A DNA stretch of 64,000 bases from contig JAABRL010000004.1 of assembly GCA_011390935.1 (NCBI GenBank), forward strand, positions 1 through 64,000, written 5' to 3'. Shown here in pieces: positions 17,927 to 27,810 of this stretch. Position 1 is the stretch's first letter, and the number at the start of each line of letters is the position of its first letter. The translations under genes were made by a program, and so were the position numbers. The notes below the pieces were generated by a model that made no database searches, was not told the origin of the DNA, and was given only the letters and a program-made list of their open reading frames with translations. Source of the DNA: Gemmatimonas sp. Lineage in GTDB: Bacteria > Gemmatimonadota > Gemmatimonadetes > Gemmatimonadales > Gemmatimonadaceae.

Positions 17927-18946
17927 ATGCTTCGCTTGCGCAAGCCGTATCTGCTGTACCTGGGCGATGCCCAGATGCCCACCGATGCAAAGACCGCGTG
18001 CGGCCTGCGCGACTGGTGTCCGGCCGACGTGGTTGGCGAGTGGTCGCTGCCTTCGTGCGCGCTGTCGGTGGGCGTGCCGCGGCGCTCGCCTGAGGAGGCT
18101 GCAGCGCTCGGCGCCGGCAGTCTGGTCATCGGCATTGCCTCGGTGGGTGGCACGCTGCCGCCACAGTGGCTTCCCGACCTGCATCGGGCCATCGACGCCG
18201 GGCTCGACATCGTGAGCGGCATGCACACGCGACTCACCAGCTTCCCCGAGCTGGTGGAGGCGTCGTCGGCGCGTGGCGTCTCGCTGCAGGACGTGCGGCA
18301 CAGCGACCGCCGATTTCCGGCTGGCACCGGGCGCAAGCGCAGCGGCCTGCGTGTGGCCACAGTGGGCACCGACTGTGCGCTTGGCAAGAAGTACACAGCG
18401 TTGGCGCTCACGCGCGAACTCACGGCATTAGGCGCCAAGGCGACGTTTCGCGCGACGGGTCAGACGGGCATCATGATCGCGGGTGAGGGGATCGCCATCG
18501 ATGCCGTGGTTGCCGACTTCATCGCCGGCGCCGCGGAGGTGCTCTCGCCGGCCAACGACGCGGATCATTGGGACGTGATCGAAGGGCAGGGCGCACTCTT
18601 TCACCCGGCGTACGCAGGCGTCACACTGGGATTGCTTCACGGCTCGCAGCCCGACGCGTTCGTGCTCTGCCACGATCCGTCCCGGGTGACCATTGAGATG
18701 TTCCCCGATGCGACCATCCCCACGCTGCCTGATGCGATTGCGCAGTACACCACGGCGGCTCGGGTCACCAATCGCGCGGCGCGGTGTGTGGGCGTGAGCA
18801 TCAACTCGTCCTCGCTCAGCGATGACGCATGGGCGGCGTACGCGCGCGAGACCGCCGCGGAACTCGGCGTGCCCGTGTGCGACCCCATGCGCGGTGGAGT
18901 GGCGCCGATCGCCGAGGCACTGCTGGAGATCGGTGGGCGGTCATGA
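17927..18946 (+). CDS. DUF1611 protein, DgcN-like D-glutamate N-acetyltransferase
   Basis: A 339-residue DUF1611 protein. It has an N-terminal Rossmann-like domain (LLYLGDAQMPTDAKTACGLRDW) and a P-loop domain with the motif GTDCALGKK at residues 147-155, followed by TALALTRELTALGAKATFRATGQTG. IEGQGALFHPAYAGVTLGLLHGSQPDAFVLCHD is typical of the family. DgcN acetylates D-glutamate using acetyl-CoA in a known D-Glu catabolic route, normally next to DgcA, an enolase-type N-acetyl-D-glutamate racemase. No DgcA is seen here; instead a D-aminoacylase follows by ATGA overlap. The ATG 17927, 10 bases after the previous stop, was chosen because upstream codons overlap the fusion gene. Confidence 0.8.
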   Translation: MLRLRKPYLLYLGDAQMPTDAKTACGLRDWCPADVVGEWSLPSCALSVGVPRRSPEEAAALGAGSLVIGIASVGGTLPPQWLPDLHRAIDAGLDIVSGMHTRLTSFPELVEASSARGVSLQDVRHSDRRFPAGTGRKRSGLRVATVGTDCALGKKYTALALTRELTALGAKATFRATGQTGIMIAGEGIAIDAVVADFIAGAAEVLSPANDADHWDVIEGQGALFHPAYAGVTLGLLHGSQPDAFVLCHDPSRVTIEMFPDATIPTLPDAIAQYTTAARVTNRAARCVGVSINSSSLSDDAWAAYARETAAELGVPVCDPMRGGVAPIAEALLEIGGRS

Positions 18947-20598
18947 AGCTGCGTGTTGACGCGTCTGCGGACCGAGCGGGAGTCGCAACGCGTTGGCGTT
19001 CGAGTGCACGGCGCGCGTGTGCCCTGCTGATGCTGCTCGGCGGCGTTGCACTCGGCAGCTGCGCCGAGCCGACCGCCATCGTCGCCGACGTGCTGCTGCG
19101 CGGTGGCTCGGTGGTAGACGGTACGGGGAGCCCCGTACGGCGCGCCGACGTGGCCATCGTCGGCGATCGGATCGTGGCCATCGGCCCCGATCTCGCCGTG
19201 GTGCCGACGGCGCAGGTGTTCGACGTGACCGGTCTCACCGTGGCTCCCGGCTTCATCGATCCGCATGCGCACATCACCACGATTGCAGACTACCCCGACG
19301 CCGAGAACTTTCTGCGGCAGGGGATCACCACGATCTTCAACAGTCTGCACAGTCTCGATCAGCCGTATCCGCTCGGCGTGTTTCTCGACACGTTGCGCGT
19401 GGCACCCAACACCCTCTGGAGCGCGGGGCACACGTGGGTGCGCAAGCGCGTGATGGGCTTGGAGAACCGGGCGCCAACGACGCGCGAACTGGGGCGCATG
19501 CGCAACCTGGTCGGCGAGGCCATGCGCGATGGCGCATTCGGGTTGGGCACCGGACTCGAATACGTGCCGGCGGCCTACGCCGCGCCCGAGGAACTGGCGG
19601 CGCTGGCGAAAGAGACCACCGTACCCGGTGCGCTGTACGTCACGCACCTGCGTGATGAAGGCAGCGCCCTCGACGCCGCGATCACGGAAGCGCTCGTGGT
19701 GGGAGAGGCCGCGTCGCTGCCCACACACATCAGCCACCTCAAGAGCACGGGCGTGGCCAACTGGAATCGCACAGGGGCGCTGCTGGCCCGCATGGATTCC
19801 GCGAACGCTGCCGGGGCGCGCGTGAGCTTCGATGTGTATCCGTACACGGCGTACAGCACCTACTCCGATGTGCTGCTGCCGGCGTGGGCGCTGGCCGGCG
19901 GCGCCGAATCGTTCGCGGCGCGCGTGCGTGATCCCGCGGTGCGCGCGCGACTCGCATCGGAGATGCGCGCGCTCTTTGCCGCGCAGACCGGTGGTACGGC
20001 GGCGAGTGTCCGCTTTCGCACCATCGAGAGTGCGCCGGACTTCGTGGGTCGCACGCTCGCCGACTACCTCGCCGAGAATGGGCGCGGCGACACCATCGAC
20101 GACATCGTGGACGCACTCATCACGCTGCAGGCCGCCGGTGGCTTCACCGCCATCGTGGAGGCGATGAGTGAGGCCGATGTGGAGGCGTTCCTGAGGCACG
20201 ATGCGGCGATGGTGTCATCGGATGGCGATCTGGTGCGCCCCGGTGTGGGCTTTCCGCATCCGCGCAGCTACGGCGCGTTTCCGCGAGTGCTCGCCCGCTA
20301 TGTGCGCGAGCGCAGCGTGCTGTCGCTCGAGGCGGCCATCGCGAAGATGACCTCGGTGCCGGCACGAGCGCTGGGGCTCGTCGATCGAGGCGCGCTACGT
20401 GTGGGCGCCTTCGCCGACGTGGTCGTCTTCGATGCTGCCGCCGTGACCGACCGCGGCACTTTCACGGAGCCCCATCAGTACGCCGAGGGGATCGTACACC
20501 TGTTCGTGAACGGGCAGGCGGTGATCGCCGATCGCGCGCTCACGGGTCTGCGTCCGGGTACGCCGATCCGTCGTCCGGGCACGGCCGCTACGCCGTAG
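18943..20598 (+). CDS. N-acyl-D-amino-acid deacylase-like lipoprotein
   Basis: A 551-residue D-aminoacylase-family amidohydrolase. The signal sequence ends in lipobox LGSC near residue 40, so it is membrane-anchored on the periplasmic side. Metal motif HAH is at residues 108-110 (PGFIDPHAHITT). Family blocks GLGTGLEYVPAAYA, THLRDEGS, ISHLKSTG, SFDVYPY and SYGAFPRVLARYVRERSVLSLEAAIAKMT are all present. It is the last gene of the operon that begins at 9438 and is coupled to the DgcN-like gene by a 4-base ATGA overlap. It is a paralogue of 728-2359, which has a Tat signal instead of a lipobox. Its likely job is to free D-amino acids from N-acyl forms. Confidence 0.87.
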   Translation: MKLRVDASADRAGVATRWRSSARRACALLMLLGGVALGSCAEPTAIVADVLLRGGSVVDGTGSPVRRADVAIVGDRIVAIGPDLAVVPTAQVFDVTGLTVAPGFIDPHAHITTIADYPDAENFLRQGITTIFNSLHSLDQPYPLGVFLDTLRVAPNTLWSAGHTWVRKRVMGLENRAPTTRELGRMRNLVGEAMRDGAFGLGTGLEYVPAAYAAPEELAALAKETTVPGALYVTHLRDEGSALDAAITEALVVGEAASLPTHISHLKSTGVANWNRTGALLARMDSANAAGARVSFDVYPYTAYSTYSDVLLPAWALAGGAESFAARVRDPAVRARLASEMRALFAAQTGGTAASVRFRTIESAPDFVGRTLADYLAENGRGDTIDDIVDALITLQAAGGFTAIVEAMSEADVEAFLRHDAAMVSSDGDLVRPGVGFPHPRSYGAFPRVLARYVRERSVLSLEAAIAKMTSVPARALGLVDRGALRVGAFADVVVFDAAAVTDRGTFTEPHQYAEGIVHLFVNGQAVIADRALTGLRPGTPIRRPGTAATP

Positions 20599-20610
20599 CG
20601 CGCATTGGCT

Positions 20611-21141
20611 TCATGGCGCCCCCTGCGCAAGGAACTGCAGCAGCGTCATGGCCACGAACACACCGACCAGGAGCAATGTGATCTTGAGGTTGGTGCCGCC
20701 AAGTCGCCGCAGCAGCTCGAGCGACTGCTCGGCGGGCATGGGCTGCGCGTCAAGCACACGCACCGCCGTGCTGGCACGCCGGAAAAGCAGATAGTTGGCA
20801 ATGCCACCGGCCGCGAGTCGCGTGGACGCCTGCACCGAGAGCACTAGCAGGCGGAGACGACCGTTCTCCGGCGCCATCACCGCTTCGAGCGTGAGCGCGT
20901 CGCCCCACAGCCACTGCAGCACGAAGGTGGGCAGGAAAAAGAACACCGCGAACCACAGGTACATCTTGCGGTACAGAAACCAGTACTCGGTGAAGAATGC
21001 CGCCGACCAGTTCCACGTGGGCACGAAGCTCGCGTCCGCGAAGAACTGCGCGAACTTCTTCCGATAGCTCTGCTCCCACCGTGGTCCGACAAACAGCCCA
21101 ACGCGCCGCTCGAACTCGCTCCCTGCGCCGACCTCGCTCAT
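20611..21141 (-). CDS. DUF2628-like small membrane protein
   Basis: A 176-residue protein with a soluble N-terminus rich in aromatic and basic residues (GPRWEQSYRKKFAQFFADASFVPTWNWSAAFFTEYWFLYRKMY), then two or three hydrophobic segments (LWFAVFFFLPTFVLQWLWG; around LVLSVQASTRLAAGGIANYLLF; LKITLLLVGVFVAMTLLQFLAQ). The pattern NWxAxFFxxxWFLYRKMY is typical of DUF2628 proteins, whose function is unknown. ATG 21141 was chosen because it overlaps the agmatine deiminase stop by ATGA; a longer frame reads back into that gene. It is the last gene of the aguB-aguA operon and ends convergently with the D-aminoacylase lipoprotein. Confidence 0.7.
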   Translation of the reverse strand: MSEVGAGSEFERRVGLFVGPRWEQSYRKKFAQFFADASFVPTWNWSAAFFTEYWFLYRKMYLWFAVFFFLPTFVLQWLWGDALTLEAVMAPENGRLRLLVLSVQASTRLAAGGIANYLLFRRASTAVRVLDAQPMPAEQSLELLRRLGGTNLKITLLLVGVFVAMTLLQFLAQGAP

Positions 21142-22189
21142 GACGTGCGCGCCGTCGGCTGCTGCTGCGACAAGCAGTGCAACGTGCCAAGTCCCCACAC
21201 GAGATCCACGGCGTGGATGCCCACGATGCGACGCGTGGGGAAGCAGTCGGCAAGGATGTTGAGGGCCACGCGATCGTTTGGGTCGTTGAACGTGGGCACG
21301 ATCACCACATCGTTCGCGATGTAGAAGTTGGCGTAGCTCGCCGGCAGCCGCGCACCATCCATGATCACGGCGCGCGGATAGGGCAGCGTGATCACGCGCA
21401 GCGCGTCTCCCCGTGCGTCGCGCGCCGCCCGGAGTCGGTGCAGGTTGTCGAGCGAGCGCGCATGGTTCTCATCGGCCGGATCTTCTTCGTGCGCCAGCAC
21501 CACCACACCCGGCGCCACGAAGCGGGCGATGTCATCCACGTGACCGTGCGTATCGTCCCCCACACAGCCGTCACCAAGCCAAATGGTGTGCGTGATGCCT
21601 AGCGTGTCGGCAAAGGCGCGCTCGTAGTCGGCGCGCGTGAGCCCCGGGTTGCGTACCTGCACATCAGTGAGCAGCCATTCCTCGGTCACGAGCATGGTTC
21701 CGAGTCCGTCCGTCTCGATGCCGCCGCCTTCGAGCACGAGCGGGCCCGAGCCGTCGGGGCGCATGGCCTGATGCATGGGCAAGCCGGTGACGTCGGCCAC
21801 GACCTCCGGAATGCGCCGATCGTGCTCGTAGTTGTCGTACTTGGCCCACGCATTGAAGTCCCAGCGCATGAGCGCCACGCGTCCATCCGGCGTGTGCACG
21901 CCGGTGGGGCCGCTGTCGCGCAGCCACACGCGATCGGTTGGCGCTACATGCAACCGGTACGCATCGCTCGGCACCGCGTGCATGTCGAGACACGCGAGTG
22001 CGTCTTCGCGCACGACCTCGTCGTGACACACGATCTCGACGAGTTCGCTCCCCGAGAGTGCGCGTACGATCTCGGCGTACACCCACGGGATCGGTTCGAA
22101 CTTTCCGGGCCAATCGGGCTCATGATGTGGCCACGCAATCCACGTCGCGTCGTGGCGCTCCCACTCCGCCGGCATGCGAAACGGACCCA

Positions 22190-22190
<1 letters not shown>
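21138..22190 (-). CDS. aguA: Agmatine deiminase
   Basis: A 350-residue member of the guanidino-group-modifying/peptidyl-arginine-deiminase family, which converts agmatine to N-carbamoylputrescine and ammonia. Family blocks include MPAEWERHDATWIAWPHHEPDWPGK, TDRVWLRDSGPT, LEGGGIETDG, the catalytic-His region GDDTHGHVDDIARF, and PASYANFYIANDVVIVPTFND. The nucleophilic cysteine is Cys339 in GTLHCLSQQQP. It follows the aguB-like gene with a 1-base TGATG overlap, giving a two-step route from agmatine to putrescine. No arginine decarboxylase is in the window. Confidence 0.93.
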
Positions 22191-23113
<923 letters not shown>

Positions 23114-23231
23114 GGGCGTGGGGCGCGAGTCGAGAAGCGCGCTCAAGGCGCGGGCTGGGTGAAAGTTCGCCCCGTGCGGCGTCAGGGGGTAGGGTGCGGG
23201 GGCATCGCGCCTCCGTAGTTGCACGGAGGCC

Positions 23232-24029
23232 ATGCGTAGCTCTCCGGGGATGACGCGGCGCCGCACGCGGTCGAGCTTGCGCGTCATGTCCAACTCGCTC
23301 GTGCACTACGTCCCGATTCTCACCACGCTCGTGGGCGCCGTCTTCGCCCGCACGCTGTTTCTGCACTGGCGCCGGAAGCCGGGCGCCACCTACCTGCTCT
23401 GGTGGTTCCTGGGCGTGCTCACCTATGTGGCCGGCACGCTCACGGAATCCGTGACGGCGCTCATCGGCTGGGATCCGGTCGTGTTCCGCACCTGGTACAT
23501 CACCGGGGCGCTGCTCGGGGCCGCACCGCTGGCGCAGGGCAGTGTGTATCTGTTGCTGCCCCGTCGCACCGCCCATGCACTCACCATCCTGCTGCTGGTC
23601 GCCGTCGCCGTGGCCGGCACCTTCGTGGTGCTCTCACCGCTCGATGCCACGCATGCCTCGGTGGCGGCGGGCCGCCTTACGGGGCAGGTGCTCGAGTGGA
23701 GCTGGGTGCGTCGCTTCTCGCCGTTCCTCAACCTCTACGCGTTCATCTTCCTGGTTGGCGGCGCGGCCTGGTCTGCGTGGCGTTATCGACGCGTCGCGGG
23801 AGCCGGGCCGCGCGTGGGTGGCAACGTGCTGATCGCGGTGGGTACGCTGCTGCCTGGCATTGGGGGCATGGCCACGCGCTACGGGTATACCGAGGTGCTG
23901 TTCGTGACCGAGCTGATCGGGCTCGTGCTGGTGTGGCTCGGCTATCGACTCATGGTGTCCGCGGTTGCGCCGAGTCTGCATGCGGCGCAGCGCACGCTCG
24001 CCTCTGACGCGATGCCCGCTTCGATCTGA
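23232..24029 (+). CDS. Multi-pass membrane protein of unknown function
   Basis: A 265-residue protein with about seven hydrophobic segments: around LVHYVPILTTLVGAVFA, YLLWWFLGVLTYVAGTL, TWYITGALLGAAPLAQGSVYLLL, LTILLLVAVAVAGTFVVL, LNLYAFIFLVGGAAWSAW, VLIAVGTLLPGIGGMA and LFVTELIGLVLVWLGYRLM. I recognise no family. The start is uncertain: ATG 23232 has GGAGG only 2 bases upstream, and ATG 23250 and 23286 are alternatives, the last placing the first helix close to the N-terminus. It is divergent from aguB and seems to stand alone. Confidence 0.65.
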   Translation: MRSSPGMTRRRTRSSLRVMSNSLVHYVPILTTLVGAVFARTLFLHWRRKPGATYLLWWFLGVLTYVAGTLTESVTALIGWDPVVFRTWYITGALLGAAPLAQGSVYLLLPRRTAHALTILLLVAVAVAGTFVVLSPLDATHASVAAGRLTGQVLEWSWVRRFSPFLNLYAFIFLVGGAAWSAWRYRRVAGAGPRVGGNVLIAVGTLLPGIGGMATRYGYTEVLFVTELIGLVLVWLGYRLMVSAVAPSLHAAQRTLASDAMPASI

Positions 24030-24041
24030 CGGCCGCGGCGT

Positions 24042-24749
24042 TCAGTCCGCGTTCGGATCGAGCATGGGCGTGAGATACGCCGCAAGCACGCGCCGCAGAT
24101 CGTCGAGAATGGGCTTCTTCTCGCTCGCGGGTGCGCGATCGCGGCGCGCCAGCAACGCCTGTCCGATCGACGCGCACACCATCGCACTGCGCCGCCGAGC
24201 GCGCGCGGGCAACGTGGGATTGCGCGCCGCGAACAGCAGGTCGAGCCGGTCCACGAACGAATCGAACAGCTGCGCACGCAGCCGCACCGGCGCGCTCCCG
24301 GTGGAATCGGGGGGCGCGTCCACCGTGGCGAACACGCGGCGAAACGCCGGATTGCGATCGTGAAACGCGGCTAGCGGCTTCACGATGCGATCGATCAGCC
24401 GCTCCACTGACAGCCCGTGCGGATCGGTGGCGAACGCCTTCTCGTGCACGGCGCGCAGCTCGTCGGCAAAGCGCATGGCGAGTGCCGCCACCACGGCATC
24501 GCGATTGGGGAAGAACTGATAGAGCGACCCCTTGGCCGTGCGTGCGCGCAGCGCGATTGCTTCGGCCGTGGCGGCCTGCAGCCCCTGTTCGGCGATCACC
24601 TCGGCGGCCGCGTCAAGCAGCAAATCCACCCGTCGCTGGCCACGTGATTGTCGCGGCACACGGCGAAACGCCGAGTCCGGATCGTCGGCAGGAGCGGCAG
24701 CAGGGGGAAAGTCCGGGCGTGGGGCGCGCCGAGGGGCTCGTGGGGGCAT
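24042..24749 (-). CDS. TetR-family transcriptional regulator
   Basis: A 235-residue regulator. After a Pro/Arg-rich N-terminal tail, the TetR helix-turn-helix is seen at ~40-85 (RVDLLLDAAAEVIAEQGLQAATAEAIALRARTAKGSLYQFFPNRDAVVAALA). The helical C-terminal domain would bind an unknown ligand. ATG 24749 was chosen because a good promoter (TTGTCC, 17 bases, CATATT, reverse strand 24784-24756) ends 6 bases upstream, implying a leaderless message. It has its own promoter just downstream of the glycerate-kinase gene. No obvious target pump or enzyme is adjacent, apart from that kinase. Confidence 0.85.
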   Translation of the reverse strand: MPPRAPRRAPRPDFPPAAAPADDPDSAFRRVPRQSRGQRRVDLLLDAAAEVIAEQGLQAATAEAIALRARTAKGSLYQFFPNRDAVVAALAMRFADELRAVHEKAFATDPHGLSVERLIDRIVKPLAAFHDRNPAFRRVFATVDAPPDSTGSAPVRLRAQLFDSFVDRLDLLFAARNPTLPARARRRSAMVCASIGQALLARRDRAPASEKKPILDDLRRVLAAYLTPMLDPNAD

Positions 24750-24755
24750 GCAGCG

Positions 24756-24784
24756 AATATGGGCCGTGCGATGGGGCGGGACAA
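24756..24784 (-). promoter_or_regulatory. Promoter of tetR-type gene
   Basis: On the reverse strand, TTGTCC (24784-24779) and CATATT (24761-24756) are separated by 17 bases. The -10 box ends 6 bases before ATG 24749, so the transcript is predicted to be leaderless. This is one of the clearest two-box cases in the window. Confidence 0.6.
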
Positions 24785-24817
24785 ACCGAAGCGCGTGGAC
24801 GGACGCCCCGGTGGTGG

Positions 24818-26215
24818 TCAGTGCGCCGCGATGTGCACGACCACCAGATCCATCACGTTCGTACCGCTGGGGCCGGTGCGCAGCAGTGCGCCGGCGGCAT
24901 CGAGCGCACGATGGCTGCGAAACCGATACAGGTCGCGCACCGGATCCCGTCCGCCGCGCCGCGAGAGCACCGCGGTATCCGCGTCCACGAGTGCGCCGGC
25001 CGCATCGGTGGGGCCGTCGCGACCATCGGTGCTGGTCGCGAGCAGCGAAATCCGACCGGCGACCTGACGTTCCGTCCACGAGGCGGCGTTGAGCTCCACG
25101 GCTGCGGCGAGGGCGAGCGCCTGCATGCGTCCACCGAGTGGTGCTTCGTGTTTTGCGTGGTCGGCGGCGTGCGCGCTGTCGTCCGCATCGCCGAATACGC
25201 GCGCATCATCGGTGAGTCGCATGGTGGGTTCACCGCCCCACACGAAGAGATACTCCCCATCGTCATGACGCGCGCGTCGCATGGCGGCGTGCACGATCGC
25301 ACTGCCGAGCAGCTCAGCATCCCCTTCGAGCACTTCGGCAGGCGCCTCCACGTTGGGCACGCCCTCAGTGGTGGCCGCGTGGACCACGGCTGCGACCGCA
25401 TCGGCGTTACGCGCCACGATCTCGGTGTGCACGCGAGCGAATGCGGCGTGCGACGCGGATGGCGGCGTGATGGCACCGCCGCGACTTCCCGAGAGGCCGA
25501 GTGCGCGTGCGAGCTCGGTGTTCAGGTCGCTGCGTAGCTCGTGCGCATCGCACAGCGTGAGCAGCATGTCGTGATCGAGCGGATCGGCGGTGCACGGACC
25601 GGAGCCGATCACGGCCGGGTCATCACCAAGCACGTCGGAGATGGCAAGCACGCGAATCGATCGCGCACCGCGCGCGTGCAGCGCCGTGGCCAGGCGCCCT
25701 GCACCCCACCGCAGCAGGCGACGGCGAATGGCGTTCATTTCGTGAATGGCGAGCCCACCGTCGAGCATGACCTGCACCGCATCGGCAATCGCCGCTTGCG
25801 CCGGCGCCGGATGTCCGAAGAGCGCCACGAGTTCGGCGCACGGCGCGGCGCATAGCGACGTGGTGCCGCCCGAGAGCAGCACGAGCACATCGTCACCGGG
25901 CGCCACGGCGCTCACCGCAGTGGCAATCGCATCGGCGGCGGCGAGTGAGCCGATGTCGGGGATCGGATGGTCGCCCACACGCAGCGGCAGCACCGAGGGC
26001 TCGATGGGCCGATGCGCGGCGACGATCAGTCCGCCGGCTGGCGTGATGTGCTGTTCGGCCAACGCGTCCACCGCGCCGCGCGCCATTTCCGGGGCGGCCT
26101 TGCCGAGCGCGAACACGTGGACGGGCGCGCGCTCGGGGACGGAAACACACCACGCACGCGTGGCATCACGCGTGCGTGGGTACGGAGCAACACCGTCGAG
26201 TGCGGCGCGATGCAA
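24818..26215 (-). CDS. Glycerate 2-kinase, GckA/MOFRL type
   Basis: A 465-residue type II glycerate kinase that phosphorylates D-glycerate to 2-phosphoglycerate. The N-terminal DUF4147 domain has FALGKAAPEMARGAVDAL, GLIVAAHRPIE, VGDHPIPD and LVLLSGGTTSLCAAP. ISDVLGDDPAVIGSGPCTADP follows, and the C-terminal MOFRL domain ends with WGGEPTMRL and LATSTDGRDGPTDAAGALVD. The start is uncertain: TTG 26215 is the first usable start codon, but homologous-looking sequence (LTLALLARLHRAALDG) continues a few codons upstream towards the peroxiredoxin stop at 26236. It follows the peroxiredoxin gene closely and is probably in its operon. Confidence 0.85.
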   Translation of the reverse strand: MHRAALDGVAPYPRTRDATRAWCVSVPERAPVHVFALGKAAPEMARGAVDALAEQHITPAGGLIVAAHRPIEPSVLPLRVGDHPIPDIGSLAAADAIATAVSAVAPGDDVLVLLSGGTTSLCAAPCAELVALFGHPAPAQAAIADAVQVMLDGGLAIHEMNAIRRRLLRWGAGRLATALHARGARSIRVLAISDVLGDDPAVIGSGPCTADPLDHDMLLTLCDAHELRSDLNTELARALGLSGSRGGAITPPSASHAAFARVHTEIVARNADAVAAVVHAATTEGVPNVEAPAEVLEGDAELLGSAIVHAAMRRARHDDGEYLFVWGGEPTMRLTDDARVFGDADDSAHAADHAKHEAPLGGRMQALALAAAVELNAASWTERQVAGRISLLATSTDGRDGPTDAAGALVDADTAVLSRRGGRDPVRDLYRFRSHRALDAAGALLRTGPSGTNVMDLVVVHIAAH

Positions 26216-26235
26216 TCGCGCGAGCAGCGCGAGGG

Positions 26236-26823
26236 TCAGCGGGCGACCTTCTTGATTTCCGCGTCGAGCTCGTCGTACGCGTCCTGCGACAGCGGACGGA
26301 AGCTCGTGGCGTACGAGATCTTGCCGTCGGGGCCGATCACGTAGAGGTAGCGGTTGTGGAAGCCGCCATCACGAGCGGCACCGTACAGGCGACCCACGGC
26401 GCGATCCGTGTCGGCGCCAAACGCGAACTGGAAGCCATCATCCTTGGCCCACGCGGTGAGGTCGGCGTCGGTGTCGGTGCTGATCCCGATGAGGCGAATC
26501 TTCTGGCCGTTCTGGAACAGCGCCTCGTACTTGTCACGGTACGTGTGCATCTGCGCCGTGCAGCCGCTGGTGCGCGCCTTGGGGAAGAACGCGAGCACGA
26601 CCGTTTCGCCGCGATGCTTGGACAGCGTGAACGGCTCGGCGGTGCGGCCGTCCTTGGTGGCGGTGACCACGGTGAAGTCGGGGGCCATCTGGCCAGCCTG
26701 AAGCATGCCGGCCGGCGCCGCCTGGGCGTGCAGCGACGTGGACGCAAACGGGGCCGCGACAACCGCCGCGGTGAGCGCGGTCATCGCCAGCGTGAGGCGA
26801 CGAGCCGAAGAGACGAGCGACAT
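26236..26823 (-). CDS. Exported peroxiredoxin (Bcp/AhpC-TSA family)
   Basis: A 195-residue thiol peroxidase with an N-terminal signal peptide (LTLAMTALTAAVVAAPFASTSLHAQ, cut near 34). The peroxidatic cysteine is Cys88 in FFPKARTSGCTAQ, a variant of the TPGCT motif with Pro replaced by Ser. GQMAPDFTVVTATKDG and GISTDTDADLTAWAKDDGFQFAFGADTDRAVGRLYGA are family blocks. No second cysteine is seen in the mature protein, so it would be a 1-Cys type or use an external thiol. It likely reduces peroxides in the periplasm. CGGAG lies 6-10 bases upstream of the ATG. Confidence 0.87.
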   Translation of the reverse strand: MSLVSSARRLTLAMTALTAAVVAAPFASTSLHAQAAPAGMLQAGQMAPDFTVVTATKDGRTAEPFTLSKHRGETVVLAFFPKARTSGCTAQMHTYRDKYEALFQNGQKIRLIGISTDTDADLTAWAKDDGFQFAFGADTDRAVGRLYGAARDGGFHNRYLYVIGPDGKISYATSFRPLSQDAYDELDAEIKKVAR

Positions 26824-27091
26824 GAACGGACTCCGGGTGAACGAATCAAAGGCCGCGCGAGGCGGATCAGGGAAAGATACCCCGCCGAACCGACGGGTGT
26901 TCGGACAGAGCGCGAGCCGGGGAGCGTCCCCGATTCGGGACGCCCCCTGCGTCGCTGCAGGGACAACGTTTGGTGATGCACCGCGCGTTTCCCGGGCATG
27001 GCGGTCCCAATCCACGTGGCACGAGTCCTGCCCTGTAGTGGGGTAGCGAGCGGAGCGAACCGCCGCCGAGTCCGACCTCAGGAGGTGCATC

Positions 27092-27772
27092 ATGCGTGTC
27101 GCCCTGTTTCAGCCCCCGACCATGCCCATGAATCCGTGGGCGCGTACCGACGAATCGCGCGGCGTGAGCACGAGCCAGCGCGTCCGGCACCAACTGCTCG
27201 TGCTGGCCGTGATTGCCAGTGCGATCCTGCTCGGTGCCTGCGGTGGCTCGAACGACAAGGCCATGGACGACGCGCTGCGCGCCGACCTCTCGATGGCCTC
27301 CTCGGCGCCGTCCATGCGCTCTGCGTACGTGGGCCCGATGGAGCTCGGGTATCCGCCGCCGGGGTATGCGTATCCGCAGGCGTACGGCCAGGGCTATCCG
27401 GCGCCGTACCCACAGGCTGGCTATCCGGCTCCGTATCCGCAGCCCTACCCGCAGGCGGGGTATCCGGCGCCTTATCCGCAGCCCGTGGTCTATCCGGCAC
27501 CGGCGCCGCAGCGGGCCCCGCAGCAGGTGGTGTATCGTGCGCCGTCGCAGGGCACGGGCACGTCCGCCGGCTCGGGCAGCGGTGGGGTGGTGACGGAGAG
27601 CAACACCAAGCGCGGTGCGATCATTGGCGGTGCATCAGGCGCCGCGGTGGGCATCATCACCAGTCGCGACAAGGTGAAGGGCGGCGCGGTGGGCGCGATC
27701 ACCGGTGCGGTGCTGGGCGGCGTGGTGGGCTCGCAGATCTACACGCAGCCGCGCAGTCAGCGACGTCCGTAG
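27092..27772 (+). CDS. Glycine-zipper lipoprotein with Tyr/Pro repeats
   Basis: A 226-residue predicted lipoprotein: a hydrophobic stretch ending in lipobox LGAC at ~50, after a long polar n-region, so the true start may be internal. The middle (85-140) is a low-complexity Tyr/Pro/Ala region with repeated GYPAPYPQ units. The C-terminus (~170-215) is a Gly-zipper two-transmembrane segment (RGAIIGGASGAAVGIITSRDKVKGGAVGAITGAVLGGVVGS) like SlyB/17-kDa-antigen proteins. It probably sits in the cell envelope. A strong GGAGG site precedes ATG 27092. It is divergent from the peroxiredoxin gene across a 268-base gap in which I see no further gene. Confidence 0.78.
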   Translation: MRVALFQPPTMPMNPWARTDESRGVSTSQRVRHQLLVLAVIASAILLGACGGSNDKAMDDALRADLSMASSAPSMRSAYVGPMELGYPPPGYAYPQAYGQGYPAPYPQAGYPAPYPQPYPQAGYPAPYPQPVVYPAPAPQRAPQQVVYRAPSQGTGTSAGSGSGGVVTESNTKRGAIIGGASGAAVGIITSRDKVKGGAVGAITGAVLGGVVGSQIYTQPRSQRRP

Positions 27773-27810
27773 CCACAGCACGCGTCGCCACACGGCCGCC
27801 GAGCCGCGAC

